From assembly GCF_022539665.2 (NCBI RefSeq), contig NC_081340.1:4092001-4156000 (forward strand): 64,000 nucleotides of DNA, written 5' to 3'. Each line of letters begins with the position of its first letter. Positions within the stretch are counted from its first letter, which is position 1. This document shows, piece by piece, positions 49,501 to 61,693 of this stretch. The notes under the pieces were generated by a model that saw only the letters and a program-made list of their open reading frames with translations, did not search any database and had not been told where the DNA came from. The DNA comes from Daphnia carinata. Taxonomy: Eukaryota > Arthropoda > Branchiopoda > Diplostraca > Daphniidae. A program made the translations under genes and the position numbers.

Positions 49501-50193
49501 ATATTGCAGCTGGCACGTGATGCGCTGACTGTAGTTGTATTGCGAATTCACCCTGCCTTCTTTCCGTCTCTATTACATGATGAAATAATGTCTTTATGTT
49601 CGTAGATTCACTCCTTTCCTCAGTCCTTTTCTTTTCATATTTAACGTCGGCAAATTAAACGGCTTCCCTCTCAGAGTCCCTCTCTTGCTCTGATGATTTA
49701 CACTAAAAACAACTATTGAAGCGCAAAAGAGTCACCATCTCCTTTTTATTTCTGTTTGTTTCTTTTATTTATTTTTTTTTTCGGGAGTGTGTGGTTGGTC
49801 CCGCTTGAAAATGTTGAAAGTCGGCATTATCTCCGTTTTTCTCTTTGACTGTCTGGTTGTCTGTCCATTGCGGCGGTACAACTTAATGACGGAGGGACCA
49901 CCTCCGCAGTGAAGAGAAGCAGCGCTCGGTGAATAACCGCAAGCGCTGGTAATAATACATTCAAATTGGTGTGTTTATTCTGTGAATTTATGCGGTAACT
50001 TTAGACACGCACCCAGCACATCAACGTATCTCCCCGCAAAATTAGATTTTTGTGTAAATAAATGTTTCGAGTGAAGGAAATAAAATTGAACAGGTATTCA
50101 TTTCAGCTTTCAAACACAAATCTATTTTTCTTCAACGAATATTCGGCAATAAGGCACAATAAGGTATACGGTTTACGTCATTACGTTGGATTG
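46501..50193. other. Gene-poor region, part 4
   Basis: About 3.7 kb with no supported gene. It includes an 11-C run at 48070-48080 and a short hairpin GGAGG/CCTCC near 49891-49905 that resembles the one near 40700. The 135-codon frame at 49023-49430 begins at TTG and has no internal methionine. Confidence 0.4.
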
Positions 50194-50218
50194 ACACACA
50201 CACACACACACACACACA
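50194..50218. repeat. (AC)n microsatellite
   Basis: About 12 perfect AC units lie about 0.8 kb 3' of the atonal-family stop codon. Confidence 0.95.
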
Positions 50219-50982
50219 AAGATAAAAAGGCACGTAGTTGTGAGCATTTCGTTTGAAGGAAAGTAGCTTATATCATACACGCACGTGAAAAGTCAAGACA
50301 GAAAAAGGCGTTTTGTTTGATGTTATAGATTATTTGCGCAGCATTTCATTTCTTTAACATTTTATTGTAAATTGTGTTTCACTTTTTCGCCAAAGAGATT
50401 CGTATAAATTAAAGAAAAGGCAAGAGCAGAGAACTCCGTTTTCAAATGCTGGTAGCCCCAAGAGCCGATGAAGCTGATAATGCGAGAGTGTTGAAGGGGG
50501 TAGTGGCAGACAATTATTCAAAAGGAAAAAGGCGTTGAGTTGACCAAACACGAGAGAAAGAGTTATACACTTGAGGCAATAGACAATAAATGACGTCGTC
50601 GCCGGAGTCAGAAACAGCGGCCGACCGGGCACCATCAACGAAACAGAGACTAGATTTATGTGTATGCAATAACAACAGTAGGAAATGTCATGGTGAAAAG
50701 CCATGAATTTCTTTTTTCGATATGTTCACCGAGCTTCTTATCCTGAATCGTTGGCCATTCAGAGGCGAATGTACGGCACGATCTCAAGTCTTAATTTACT
50801 ATTTATGCTAAACACTCTGACATTTGAAGGGGAGGCATACAATGAATGATGAGGTACTTACGTCTCCTTTTACCGTGATTAACTGGAATTAGTTTTCAAC
50901 CCGTCTTCAGAGTTTCAAACGATGAATTCGAAATGGCAACAAGTGCAGCAATAATCGTTTCAAAACAGCATTTAGTGGAACT

Positions 50983-51837
50983 TTACTGAAGCAGTTCCCA
51001 CAGTGCGGTGATGTAGCTCTGAGCCATTTGGAGAGTTTCGTACTTGGAGAGTTGTCGGTCGTTGCCGAGAGCGGGCACAACATCGCGGAGACGGTCAAAG
51101 GCGCTGTTCAGGTTGTTCATCCGTCTGCGCTCGCGAGCGTTGGCCGCCAGACGACGTTTCTTCATCACCTGCGGAGCCACTTCTTTCAGCGAACGTTTCT
51201 GGCCGTTCGATGCACTGCTCGTGCTGCGCGGCAAAGTCGATTCGGAATCAGAGCCGCTTTGGTTGCTCGACGGGTTTTGATACTCGCCCATCACTGGATG
51301 AATGGAAGAAGGAGCCGGGCTAATGGGTGAATTTACCGTGTGATGATGGTGGCTGTTCAATGGCGATCCTGGAGAACTGGGTGTGGGTAGACCTGCGGAG
51401 AGGTAACAGCGTTCGGGATCTTCTTTGACGCTGACTCGCAGGTCGTAGTAGTTAGCGGATGAGTTATTGCTGGCCGGCGGCTGGACGAAATATTGCAATC
51501 GCTGACGGAGTTCCTCTTCGGACGATGTGGCTGATGGTGAAACGGCGTGATGGTGGCTGGGCGATGGTAAGGGACTTTCACCGAAGTGTCCGCGATAGGT
51601 TGGATGTCCCCCACCGATATGATGGCCGTGGTCACTGCTTTCCGAAGACATTGGGCTGGGAGTGTTGTAACCGTCGGATGCGGCGTCGTAGCAGCTATTG
51701 GTGGGCTGGCGGAAGGAGCTGACCGGTGGCAGCGGAGCGATGCACTTGCTGTCGTTTAAATAAGCGGACAATTCGTCGCGTTTGCCTGTCTTACTGGCGG
51801 TGGCCAAAAAGCGTTTCTTGTTGCAATCCTGGAACAT
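50983..51837 (-). CDS. ato: Atonal-family bHLH transcription factor
   Basis: An intronless frame of 284 residues. The C terminus is the bHLH domain (about 226-284): [20 protein letters not shown] in the basic region and helix 1, then [20 protein letters not shown] in the loop and helix 2, ending four residues later at LLQ. The NARERRRM basic region and the [12 protein letters not shown] helix mark the Atonal/ATOH1-ATOH7 group, whose members act as proneural factors for sense organs and photoreceptors by binding E-boxes with a class I bHLH partner. The N-terminal two thirds is Ser/Pro/His-rich with SPS and HHHH runs. The frame extends upstream to a TTG at 51972, but the first ATG is at 51837 and the TATA/initiator about 150 bases upstream supports it. 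A position at the protein's very end and lack of introns are typical of atonal genes. The exact paralogue (ato, cato or amos) is less certain. Confidence 0.9.
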   Translation of the reverse strand: MFQDCNKKRFLATASKTGKRDELSAYLNDSKCIAPLPPVSSFRQPTNSCYDAASDGYNTPSPMSSESSDHGHHIGGGHPTYRGHFGESPLPSPSHHHAVSPSATSSEEELRQRLQYFVQPPASNNSSANYYDLRVSVKEDPERCYLSAGLPTPSSPGSPLNSHHHHTVNSPISPAPSSIHPVMGEYQNPSSNQSGSDSESTLPRSTSSASNGQKRSLKEVAPQVMKKRRLAANARERRRMNNLNSAFDRLRDVVPALGNDRQLSKYETLQMAQSYITALWELLQ

Positions 51838-51986
51838 CTCTGTGTCACTGAATTTCCAAAGTCGACAGACTTCCTTGTTACACTTACGAGTAGCGAGAGA
51901 AGAGGCAAAAGTTGGATGTTTTGAAATAAGAGGGAGCGAGCGAGAAGGAATTGAAGGTGTGCACGGGAGCAAACCGCAAGCTGATC

Positions 51987-52020
51987 TGACTTCCAGCCGG
52001 CTCGAACCCTCACCTTTATA
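51987..52020 (-). promoter_or_regulatory. TATA box and initiator of the atonal-family gene
   Basis: TATAAAG occupies 52014-52020. An initiator-like TCAGAT places the A at 51987, 33 bases from the TATA start, which is close to standard spacing. The predicted 5' UTR to the ATG at 51837 is then about 150 bases. Confidence 0.6.
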
Positions 52021-55000
52021 CCTCGACCCTTCCTCCTCTTCTTATGACAAGAGGTAGGGTGTACCTTCTATCTTCTACATTATCCACCCTCCCCCAACTT
52101 TTCGTTTTCTTACCTGAGGATGGGCCCCGTGTGTCTGCATTATATATTTCTCCTTTGCGATGCGCCTAGGAGGTAGAGCAATTAGACTGTTCTACAGCAT
52201 AAGCCTCCCTTTTTTTTTCTTTTCTTTTTTCTTTTTTGGCTTGGCACAGTGTTGTTACTACAACTGCTATGCCCAACGGCTGCGGGGCACAAGAAACACC
52301 AAAAGGAGCAAATAAAAAGAAAAGAGCCCACCTTTAAAAGTTATATTTCCTTCTTTAAATTTTCCTTTTTTTTATTTCAGCCAACCATCACGTACCCTAA
52401 CAAAACCCTCTTCATCTGCCCTCACCAGAGGGCACGAAAGACTTTTGTAATATGAAAATTCGGGTAATAGTCTAACTGTTAGCCTATAGGCATAAATTGA
52501 AATAAATTGCAATAACAAGAGTCAAAGCGAACGTTTTTAAATGGCATTTAATGACACCCTTTTTTCACATTTTTATTCTTGAAATATGCAATAGCTAAAT
52601 GGCGGAATTCAAACCAGTTATTCCACGATTGAGTCAAAAGAAGATCCTCCCGTCCAACATTTTTGATTTATTGAGTCTGTAAGGTGAAGAAGGCAACGAT
52701 CTAGAAACGACTTTCTTTACGAGAAGGGATGTCCTAATAATACGTGAGAATAAACTCAGCACAGGTGAGTTACTCACGTCATTTTCAAGGCAGGATTTGT
52801 TTATGTAAAGAGGCAACACAAATGGCCAGAAATTATAGCCGTGAAAATTGCACTGCTTCAATTGCTCCGCTATCCACTGTGTAATTTCTATCGTGCATTT
52901 AACGAAGCCTGACGCGTTATCGCCTATCGTTATCTCTTTGGAGCTGAGATTTTAAAAATTCACGTGGAAACGATCGACCGCTTGAACCCAATGAACACCA
53001 AAAAGAAATGAGCCAGAAGGAAGATTTCCAAAGAATTAAAGGCGGCACGTCCGCAGCATCCAAGAACACGATAGAACGGGTCAGACATTCACAAACCTTT
53101 TCATTCTGCCAGAGGAATAAATGAATGGGTCATTAAGTATTGAACATAAGACGAAAATGGGGATGGAGAAAGAGTTCAGTCGGGTACAGCCGTATCGACG
53201 GCAGAGATGGCCATAACGAATTTATTTTCAAAAAGAAATTAGGAAATCCCAATGCCGTTTGGTGTTTCACATTTTTACCACTGTGGTTGAAATCGAGCTA
53301 CTCAAGATTTAAAATAACGAATGAAACAGCCACATAAATTAACCAACGGGCTTTTGTTGTTGGACTTGTTCCATCTCTACGGGAGGTGATTCAGCGAAGA
53401 CTGGAATCACTTTATAGCACTTTCAGAATAACGTAAAGAAACGATAAACAAATTGCAAACCAAAAATGATGGAAGCCATTGGTTTTTGTTTTTGTTTGTA
53501 GCTATAAAAATGAGATGAACCGTTGCAATGTAAAATCACACGGTTGACAGGGTACGGCACTTTGATTCCGTTTTATGCAAAAACTACGTAATTGAGAGGC
53601 AAATCAATATTCTATTCGGATCTTTATTCAATTTCAGTTGTAAAAGTTAAAGTTATGTTGAATTTCTAGTAAACATTTCAATCCCGACTTTGGTTGAAAA
53701 AATTGGGCTGAAAAAAATAAGCCCGACAAAATATGCCCGACAAAATAAGCCGACTTTTGCGCTAAAATAAATTAATATTTAGATATAGCTACTGCAAATA
53801 CATGCTTTAGATTCAAAATTTAACGGCAATTGTGAAAAATTAAGTTTGCCATGACGTAGGGTTGATAGTTTTTGAGTTGTTGGAATTCAAAGTGGGTTAC
53901 AATTAAAAGTTGGGTTCAAGTGAGTTGCAGTGCCTTAAACACTGCAAGATGTTGCAGAAATCAATGTGAAATCAGATAAAAGGGAGTTGTGTATAAAAAT
54001 ATGAGACACATGGCGTTCCATGAAAGGGTCCCGTTAGCTGTAGTACTCCACTGATTCTAGCAGATCAAGAGCTAGCGAAAGAAGAATTCGCAATGAGTGG
54101 AAACTGGCGACATAAGAACTAGGTCAAACTCATTCAGTTGGAATACTTTCTCCCTTTTTGGCCACCGGATTACAAAGAGTGTTAGGTTCGTTTATGGAGC
54201 AACAACCACTCGTTCAAGTCTCTTCCCATTGTTATGTTTGTGTACCCAAACACAAGTGAAGAGCATTTTGTCCAGCAGTCCAACCATCTTCAAAATCATG
54301 GAACTCTCTCTCTAGCTAGACTCATTCGCTGTTCTTCTTTGTTCGAATAATGGTACTGTCAAACGAACGATCAGCAAGTAGATGAAAGATTAGGGTGACA
54401 CGTACCGTCATCGTTCCAGACAATCTCTTTCTAATGACGCACCAAGAGACAAGAGAGTCTGGTGGTTCTCTAACTTTTGGCTGAATAGTTTGGTGTGTAC
54501 ATTATTCACTTGGATACGAACATAACAAGAACATACTCCGTACATACGTAAACAGAGAACTATACATGTCTTAATGGCCCCACTGTTTGTATCCCCCTGA
54601 TCCATCATCTCATGCCTAGTTGTGCTAGGAAACGTTCTCTCCGTTTTGTTAACACACCAAGTCAAACTGAAAAATAGACCTGTATCTCATGTTTTTAGAC
54701 GTAAATAGTTTGACGATCATCATCCATTTCAACGTAGTCATGTTCTCCTCCTACTTTTCCTGTACATTTGTTTGCCGTTTCAGTACGATGGTTCTCACGG
54801 CCCAGCATTGCTGAGTCTCTGTTCCAGTTTAAAACATGCCCTTTCTCTCATGCAGTTCCAATTCATTTGGTAAGCTGGATTCAACTTGTTTTGAAGACTA
54901 CGTAACGTTTCATTCACACCATTTACAAAGATTCAAATTGTTTCAACGTTGGTATTTGCTTCCAAGTAGAGATGCTTTGTTTCAACTTGCGTGTTACCTT

Positions 55001-57661
55001 CCAGCAATTCACGACATGTATCCTTTGCCTCTAACAATCTGAAGACACTAGAAAAACAAATGTACATCTTTAAGATAAGTACGTGCTCCGTGGGAAAACC
55101 TTTATTGATTTAATGTCTCAATTGCTATAAGGGCCCATCCTTTTCGCCTTCGGCTTTTCGCCCGGAGACGATGAAAAGGACTCAATTGCTCTGCCATGCT
55201 TTTGTTTCAAAATTAATAACGTATTTTTCCTTGCCCGCAAAACGATGGGTTAGTGTTGCGGTTAAGAAAGACACACACGTTGTTGAGACATATCATCTTC
55301 CTTCAGGTAGTTCCCTATCACCTTCAGCGCATAACATGCACAAGGGATATTAGTAAATCTCTATGTGTGCAATTTCTTTTAACCCAAAGGCCAAAGCATT
55401 TTGAAAAACAGTAGAATATTACTTCCACGTTTTTGCGATTTGAGTGGCGTCAGTTAGACGTTTGAAATCGAATACCATCATTTAGGTATTCGTTTTTCTT
55501 TTCTTGTTTAGTTAAAGATGGCCAGTGCAATGACCATCGATTTCATCGTTGCATGGCGTATGGACTTGTACAATATTTCATGACTTCTGCCTCAGGCTGA
55601 ATGACTTAAAGAAAATGCATTCGGAGCGCGTAATCGACATCCGGTCCAAACGTCCAGTTGCTGTCGACATGAGAAGCCTTTCATTGAAGGACGATATTCC
55701 CTGCAAGTTGAAATTGCAGCAAAACATAGTAGCTGTATCAACAAAGTTCGGCCAGCCCTTGAAACGGAGAGTTGATGATACCAAGTTGAACAACAGATGA
55801 CATGCCCATAAAAACAAAAGACATTTCACTTTCTCCTACGTCTAAGTTGGAGAAACCACCAACAAGCCTTGTCAACCAGCAGCAGGCGTCGTTTTGCGTA
55901 ATACCATGTATGACCATCACAAACGTAGCTGACACGGGCTATCATTTGCCGTACATGAAGGCCTACCTTCTGCTCTTCGTCTTCAACTTTCTCCATCAAC
56001 TGTTCCTTCAATAAAAAAAAGAAATCCCACGTAAATCCTTAACTAACTGTCATCACCCGTTTACTATATTTCTCCACTAAAACTGAAGCAACAAGGAAAC
56101 ATTGCATCATAGCACTTGGGAACCATTTTTTTTTCCTTGTTCAAAACTGAACATCTTTTATTCTCATTGACAGGTTTATCGACGACAAAAAAAAGGGACA
56201 TTGGGCTGCGAAACCACACACTGTTGGGTGCCCCCTTCTTCATTGACCGTAGTTTTATTATGATACTAAACACGTCTCATATCTTTCGCAAGAAGAAGAG
56301 GGAAACGGAAGAAAAGGTCAAGCAATAAGAGCGGACAATTCAGATTCTCTCATAACAGTTCACGCTAGCCAAGGGTGGCCAAAAAAAATTTATTTTTGAA
56401 AAAAAAAATAGAGTTCCTGTTGTTGGAGGGGGGTTCCAAACGCGGTTGGGTGTTTTCGAAGGAGCGATGGCGGCAAAAGAGCTCAACGCACAGGTGAGCG
56501 TGACTCCCTGCTACGGCAAGCTGTGAATGGCCACCTCCGCTGAAAAGGGGAGGGGGGGCTCCTATGAGTTGTTCTTCTTTCTTCTTTCATTCCCAAGTTT
56601 GTTATAATTGTAGAGCTCTGTGAATGCGATTAAGCCTTTCCTGCAAAAATAAAGAGCAATTGTCGTAAAAGTCTTTTGTGTGCATGGTCTATACGCAGTT
56701 GGGCGCTGGTCCACTCTGAACCCTTAACTTGTACTCTTCTAGAACTACAGGTATTTAACCTTATTTCGCCAATGCCAAAAAAGAGGTGATGTACTATAGG
56801 TAAGATCAGATGATGCTTACTAGAGTTAGGTCTAAACTGGTTCAATCTGCATCATAGGGTTGTATAAGGCCCATCATTTCAAATTCCAGAGGAAAGACTG
56901 TTGGCTCTCAGAGCTGTCAGAAGTGTCACGCAGTCATTCAACGAAGTATAAACACAAAAGGGAATCTGTTTTCTCATTAAGTTTGTATTTTTAGAAGTTC
57001 CGGGGGTTAAAGTAGCAGCCAGGTTGTCTGAGTTTTGATTCCCAACCGTGCTCGTTTTTTTTTCCTACACATATTTCGGGGATAGCCTTCGTCTCCCATG
57101 GTGTCTAGTCGGCGGAAATAATACAAGAAGAAATAAGAGGATTTAAAATAAAAAAAATATAAGGGAGAAATTACACGTGTAAAAACGTGTTGAGTCTTTC
57201 AATTAATAGGCCAACAAGTCGTAACTGACTACATCACCATTTTTATATAGCTAAATGAATCAGATTTCAAAGTACATGACTGTCACGTGAAGCCAGCAGC
57301 AGCTTCCTCTTTTCGTACCGCCACAAAGAGACCCCCCGCGTCAATGCATAATCATCGTCTAATAATCTAATAAGTTCAAGCGCATTCTACGCTACTTGCG
57401 TTCTTATTTATTTGTGGGAAAAAAAAACGAGAAGTGTTGAATCTTTTTACGACTTTTACAGGCAAAACTAGTCAGCAACTTTTAATTTGTAAAGAGCCGT
57501 AAAAAATAAAAGGGAAAGAACCGTTTTCTCTTACCTTGGAATCCAGTGGATTTTAATGCACGTAAGAGACCAAATAGGTCGTCATTTGTCCCTACGGTTA
57601 TGTGCGGAGTTGAACTACATAACTCCAGTCTCCGTACCCTTAACTTCAATTTATTTCCATC

Positions 57662-57668
<7 letters not shown>
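52021..57668. other. 5' flank of the atonal-family gene, part 1
   Basis: About 5.6 kb with no supported gene. It includes pyrimidine-rich stretches near 52.2 kb and a small tandem repeat (separate entry). It is a plausible location for regulatory DNA, but nothing can be proved. Confidence 0.4.
53718..53753 (+). repeat. Small tandem repeat, unit about 13-14 bases
   Basis: The unit GCCCGACAAAATA occurs at about 53721 and 53735, with partial copies before and after (TAAGCC, GCCGAC). Confidence 0.6.

Positions 57669-57692
<24 letters not shown>
57669..57692 (+). repeat. T24 homopolymer
   Basis: An uninterrupted run of about 24 T. It could be the poly(A) tail of a minus-strand retroelement, but no element body is recognised beside it. 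Confidence 0.9.
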
Positions 57693-60600
57693 GCTGGTTG
57701 GGGGTCGCCCCCATTGCACTCCTTCCTTCAACGGACAATAGTGTTGGTCAGATATGAGTTTGGAACTATGGCATTTGTCGATTCACACGAAGGCGATGGA
57801 CTTACAGGTATCCGACATGTAGATAGTTCCCATAGGTAATGGCATTTGCCGTACTAAATAAAAAAAAAAGGGAGAAGCATTTTTAAAAATTATATTTTGG
57901 GAGGCTTCTTATTGGATCTATCATTTTTATTATTAGATGAATTTCAAATCCTCTCGGAATAGTTCGGGTACCAGCAACAGCATTCGTTAAAAGACTGGGG
58001 GGTTTGTGTTGACGGGACACTCGGATGTCATCCCCCTATACAATTGGCAGTTTTTCAGAAGGCCATGCAAAGGAGATTGTCCTCGAGGATAACGGCACGC
58101 GACACTTGGTAGTGCTGGCTACAACCTTGTTCCAGCAACGGCCACCGGAAGGGAGAATCAAACCTTGCCTGCAGAAGATGAACTAGGGCATCAAGCAGAT
58201 GTTTTCAGGGACTGTCTATCTTGTTTTAACTTCCCTTTTATTTCGCCATAACTTGTGCTCATAGAGACATGAATAAAATTTGCCAATGAAGGTTCGTATA
58301 AATCTTTGCAGTACCGATCGTGTACTCTGATTATGATTTCTTCGGAGTGGCCGTAAAAAATTAGTTACGTGCAATCCCAGTCTTCCTTTGGTTGGAGTAG
58401 TTTGTGCTTTGGTTAATTATGAAAATATGAATTTGTATAGAGTAACGTCAGCTGGAAAGGACGTAGCTCAGGCCAACACCAATGTCCATTCCTGTGTGTT
58501 GTGGAGGCATGCACCTGCCGCTTACACGCGCATTGTAAAAGGCCAGCGAAAGAAAGTGGATTTCGAATCCAGTTTCCTGCCTGACCCTCAAGTCGAGAAC
58601 AGCCGTACACGAGCCAGAAAAAGAAAACATGGAATGGGTATAGGGGGCATAATATGCACGATAGTAAAAGGTCAGAGTTTGGGTGAATTTAAAAGGTACG
58701 ATGACCATCAGCAGTTGGTCAGCGACAAACGCTACTGTTTGATATGTTTGGGTTACGTTTGGGTGTAGGAGACCAAGCTGGAGTTGTGGTTTTCCTATTG
58801 TTATTCTTGCATACGAGTGTGCCACAATAAAAGAGTCCATTTCTCTAAAATCTAACGGTATGTTTCTGGTTTTAAGTGATACAGGGGAAGGGCGCAGAAG
58901 GATAGGGTCTCATCTAAAGGATACGCGTTAAGCTTTTTTGATGGACACAACCAACACGCAAGGATTTCAAGGGCCTATGGCACATACAGAATTGGGGCAT
59001 CCAATACCAACTAGTAACATAAGGTAAAGGATAAGCAAAGAAACTATTAGCCAGTTGATAAAGATGAGATGAAAAGAGACTGGAACGTGTATAGCTCCAA
59101 AAGAAGGCACATTGTCATCGTCAGCTATCCTCTCCTGTATACAAGCACAAGACAGAGATCCCACAAAGAAAGTCGGAGTAGAAAATGAAGGGAATCGATA
59201 CACGTCGAGTTCTCTTTATTTCATTCACATTGTGGCTGTGTTCCAGTATAAATGAAGTGATGCTTTATGAGAGGCACTTTGGGACCCACCTGGCCGACTA
59301 CCTGTCTTGCTATCGTCACGATTGTGAAGCTTCGTTTCACGTCTTTTCATCTCGAAGATACTGAGAAGGACATTCATACGTACAACGTACGGAGAAAGCC
59401 AACATGACAGTGCAGATTTATTTAAAAAATTTTGACATGGTGGATTGATCGTATTTCACATAAGGTAGCGATATGTTCGGTCGGGACTTTGTGTTGGATC
59501 CGGCTTTTAGTGGGAGGAATATGGAAAGCAATTAAGTGTTTTGACTGCAACCAAAAGTCTTCCCTTGCACAGCAATCCCGGCATCAGGTGGCGCTTGATT
59601 ACCTTCTAAATGAGTTCGTTGATCTTCGGTCTGTTGGCCAGATCATAGCAACACTTTCTCTCGTACACCGTACGGGGAAAGTTGTCCAGTTGGAAAACAC
59701 AATACATTTATAACTGTACATTTAAATCGTTTCGTTTTCTTTCGAACTTGGAGCCCATATTTCATGTGGAGGTCTTCCCCCGGAATACGTAATTTCCTGC
59801 TTTAATTACTTCACATTGTATCGAAACAGATGTAGAGAACCAAAAATTCAAAGACATTAAAGAAATTTAAAAAAGTTAACCGAAATTCAAGTGCAACACA
59901 AACAGTTATGTACTAATTTTACTTCTTTCTACTATTCGCATAGTTCAATACTGAAAGTAAGTTTAGAGCCTTGTTTACCTTATACAAGAGACCCAATCAA
60001 AAACGTATTTGTCACTATACCTTGATGCAGGTGGATGTGGATGAAACGGAAACAAGAAAGAGACATATGGTAAATGGAACTTGATATAGATGATAACTAT
60101 GAAGATCCAAGGGAGTGTAAGGAAACTGTTGTAATATTTTCATAATTTTTGTTTAAAGTGACGACACTCGATGCCCTTGCGTTACATCCCCTCTTCTTCC
60201 TGCATGCTGTGCGGGTGTTCGTCGTTATATTATAAATAGCCTCCTAGGAAAACAAAAGGACAGGTTCGATTTGGTCGAAATATTTGATAAAAGAAGCTTC
60301 CTCGGAATACCTTTGATGAATATGCTTCATACGGAACTGCTTCTTTTAACATTACGAAGCCATAGATCCACACGTGCCCGATGTAAAAGGAGAAGGGTCT
60401 CGATTGGATGATGGTTCCATCCGGTGAATTGTGTGATGGCCTCTCAACCTGCCGGAAGTTTATCTCCATTGAAGCCACTTTAAAATTTACATTTAGTGCT
60501 TGGTAAGTTTTGAGGAACAAACCTTTAAGACACTTGCCAGATTTGGTATTAGAAAGTGCGCTCTTTGTTTTTCGAGCCGTTACGTGACAACGATGATTGT

Positions 60601-61676
60601 TCAGAAAATAATATACTAGGGGGGTTCTTTTACATAACATTGTCAGATTTTCTCATCTGCAGTCTCCAGACTGTTCGTATCGTTCCGAGAACAATTATTT
60701 AGAACGCATGTTGACTTTTAGAAACATGTGGAGAAAAATATATAGATGACCTAAAACCCACACGATGTCCTATGTGAAGGTTAGGGCCAACTCGACAGTC
60801 AGATTACACATGTCGGTTGACTCCGTTTGACATTGGCTTGTTGCATTCTTTCCGCCCCCTTCACTTATTCCTTGAAACAATATATGAGAAATCTAAACAA
60901 AATGAAAGGACGAAAAGCTGTACCGATAACCACTTGAAATGAAACGCAGTTTCAATTTTCTTTGCTCAGTTTCTGAAGTAAATGTCCCTTTTTTAAAATG
61001 ACGGGCTTCAAAAGTAAAGTGTTTCAAACATGGGCACTAGTTTAGCTAGATGAACTAGATTTGTCTTTCCGTACGGTTCGGTTTCGAACATCTAAATGTA
61101 CGGTCTCTATCAGTTTGGAAAGGTACAACAGATTCAAAAATCCTATAATTGGTGGATGAAATTCTATGTATTCTCATTCTAGCTACTGTAAGAGCTATGA
61201 TACCTAATTTAGGTGCCATGATACCACGTAGGTGTGAGGAACGGCGGCGCCTTGCCGTGACGTCTTAAAGAAGAGGATGACGAGGAGACAATAACATCGA
61301 GGGGAGATAATAAAAACCGGGATTTCTTTTGTTATCTTTTTTCTTTCAGGTTCTTTGAATGAATATTCGAGGAGGGAGATGAAAGCCAACATCAATGCAA
61401 CAGCTATGAATAAAGAAGGTATACACAAGGACAATTGAAAAGAGGGAGGTCGTTGTTTTCTTTGAAAAGCGGCACTGGTTCTAAATTAGAGGAATCAATT
61501 AAAGCCAGCGTGAAAAATGCGTCCTATCATAATGTCGGCATCCTAAGGCGAGGACACTGTCAATAGAGAATTGAAAAAAATATATATAAGGAAAGAAGTT
61601 GTATAACAGTTTTGTGCCTTTGAAGCGGACCGACGTTCGTAACCCTTGCTACCTTATTCCATCTAGTAAAGGTTTA
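57693..61676. other. 5' flank of the atonal-family gene, part 2
   Basis: About 4 kb without a supported gene. The 126-codon plus-strand frame at 58388-58768 has a longer minus-strand rival over the same bases and no domain. Confidence 0.4.
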
Positions 61677-61693
61677 TGTGTGTGTGTGTGTGT
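61677..61693 (+). repeat. (TG)n microsatellite
   Basis: About eight TG units, uninterrupted. Confidence 0.9.

Noticed and set aside
34024-54112. Shared 17-base string AGTGGAAACTGGCGACA at 34 kb and 54 kb
   Set aside because: The flanks do not match, and one 17-base match in 64 kb is not far from chance expectation.
58388-58768. 126-codon plus-strand frame in the atonal 5' flank
   Set aside because: It overlaps a longer minus-strand frame (58448-58840), has no domain, signal peptide or splice context, and lies in otherwise empty DNA. Frames of this size occur several times in the desert by chance.
60230-60640. 136-codon minus-strand frame
   Set aside because: No recognised domain and a composition like the surrounding noncoding DNA. 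It ends in random hydrophobic sequence.
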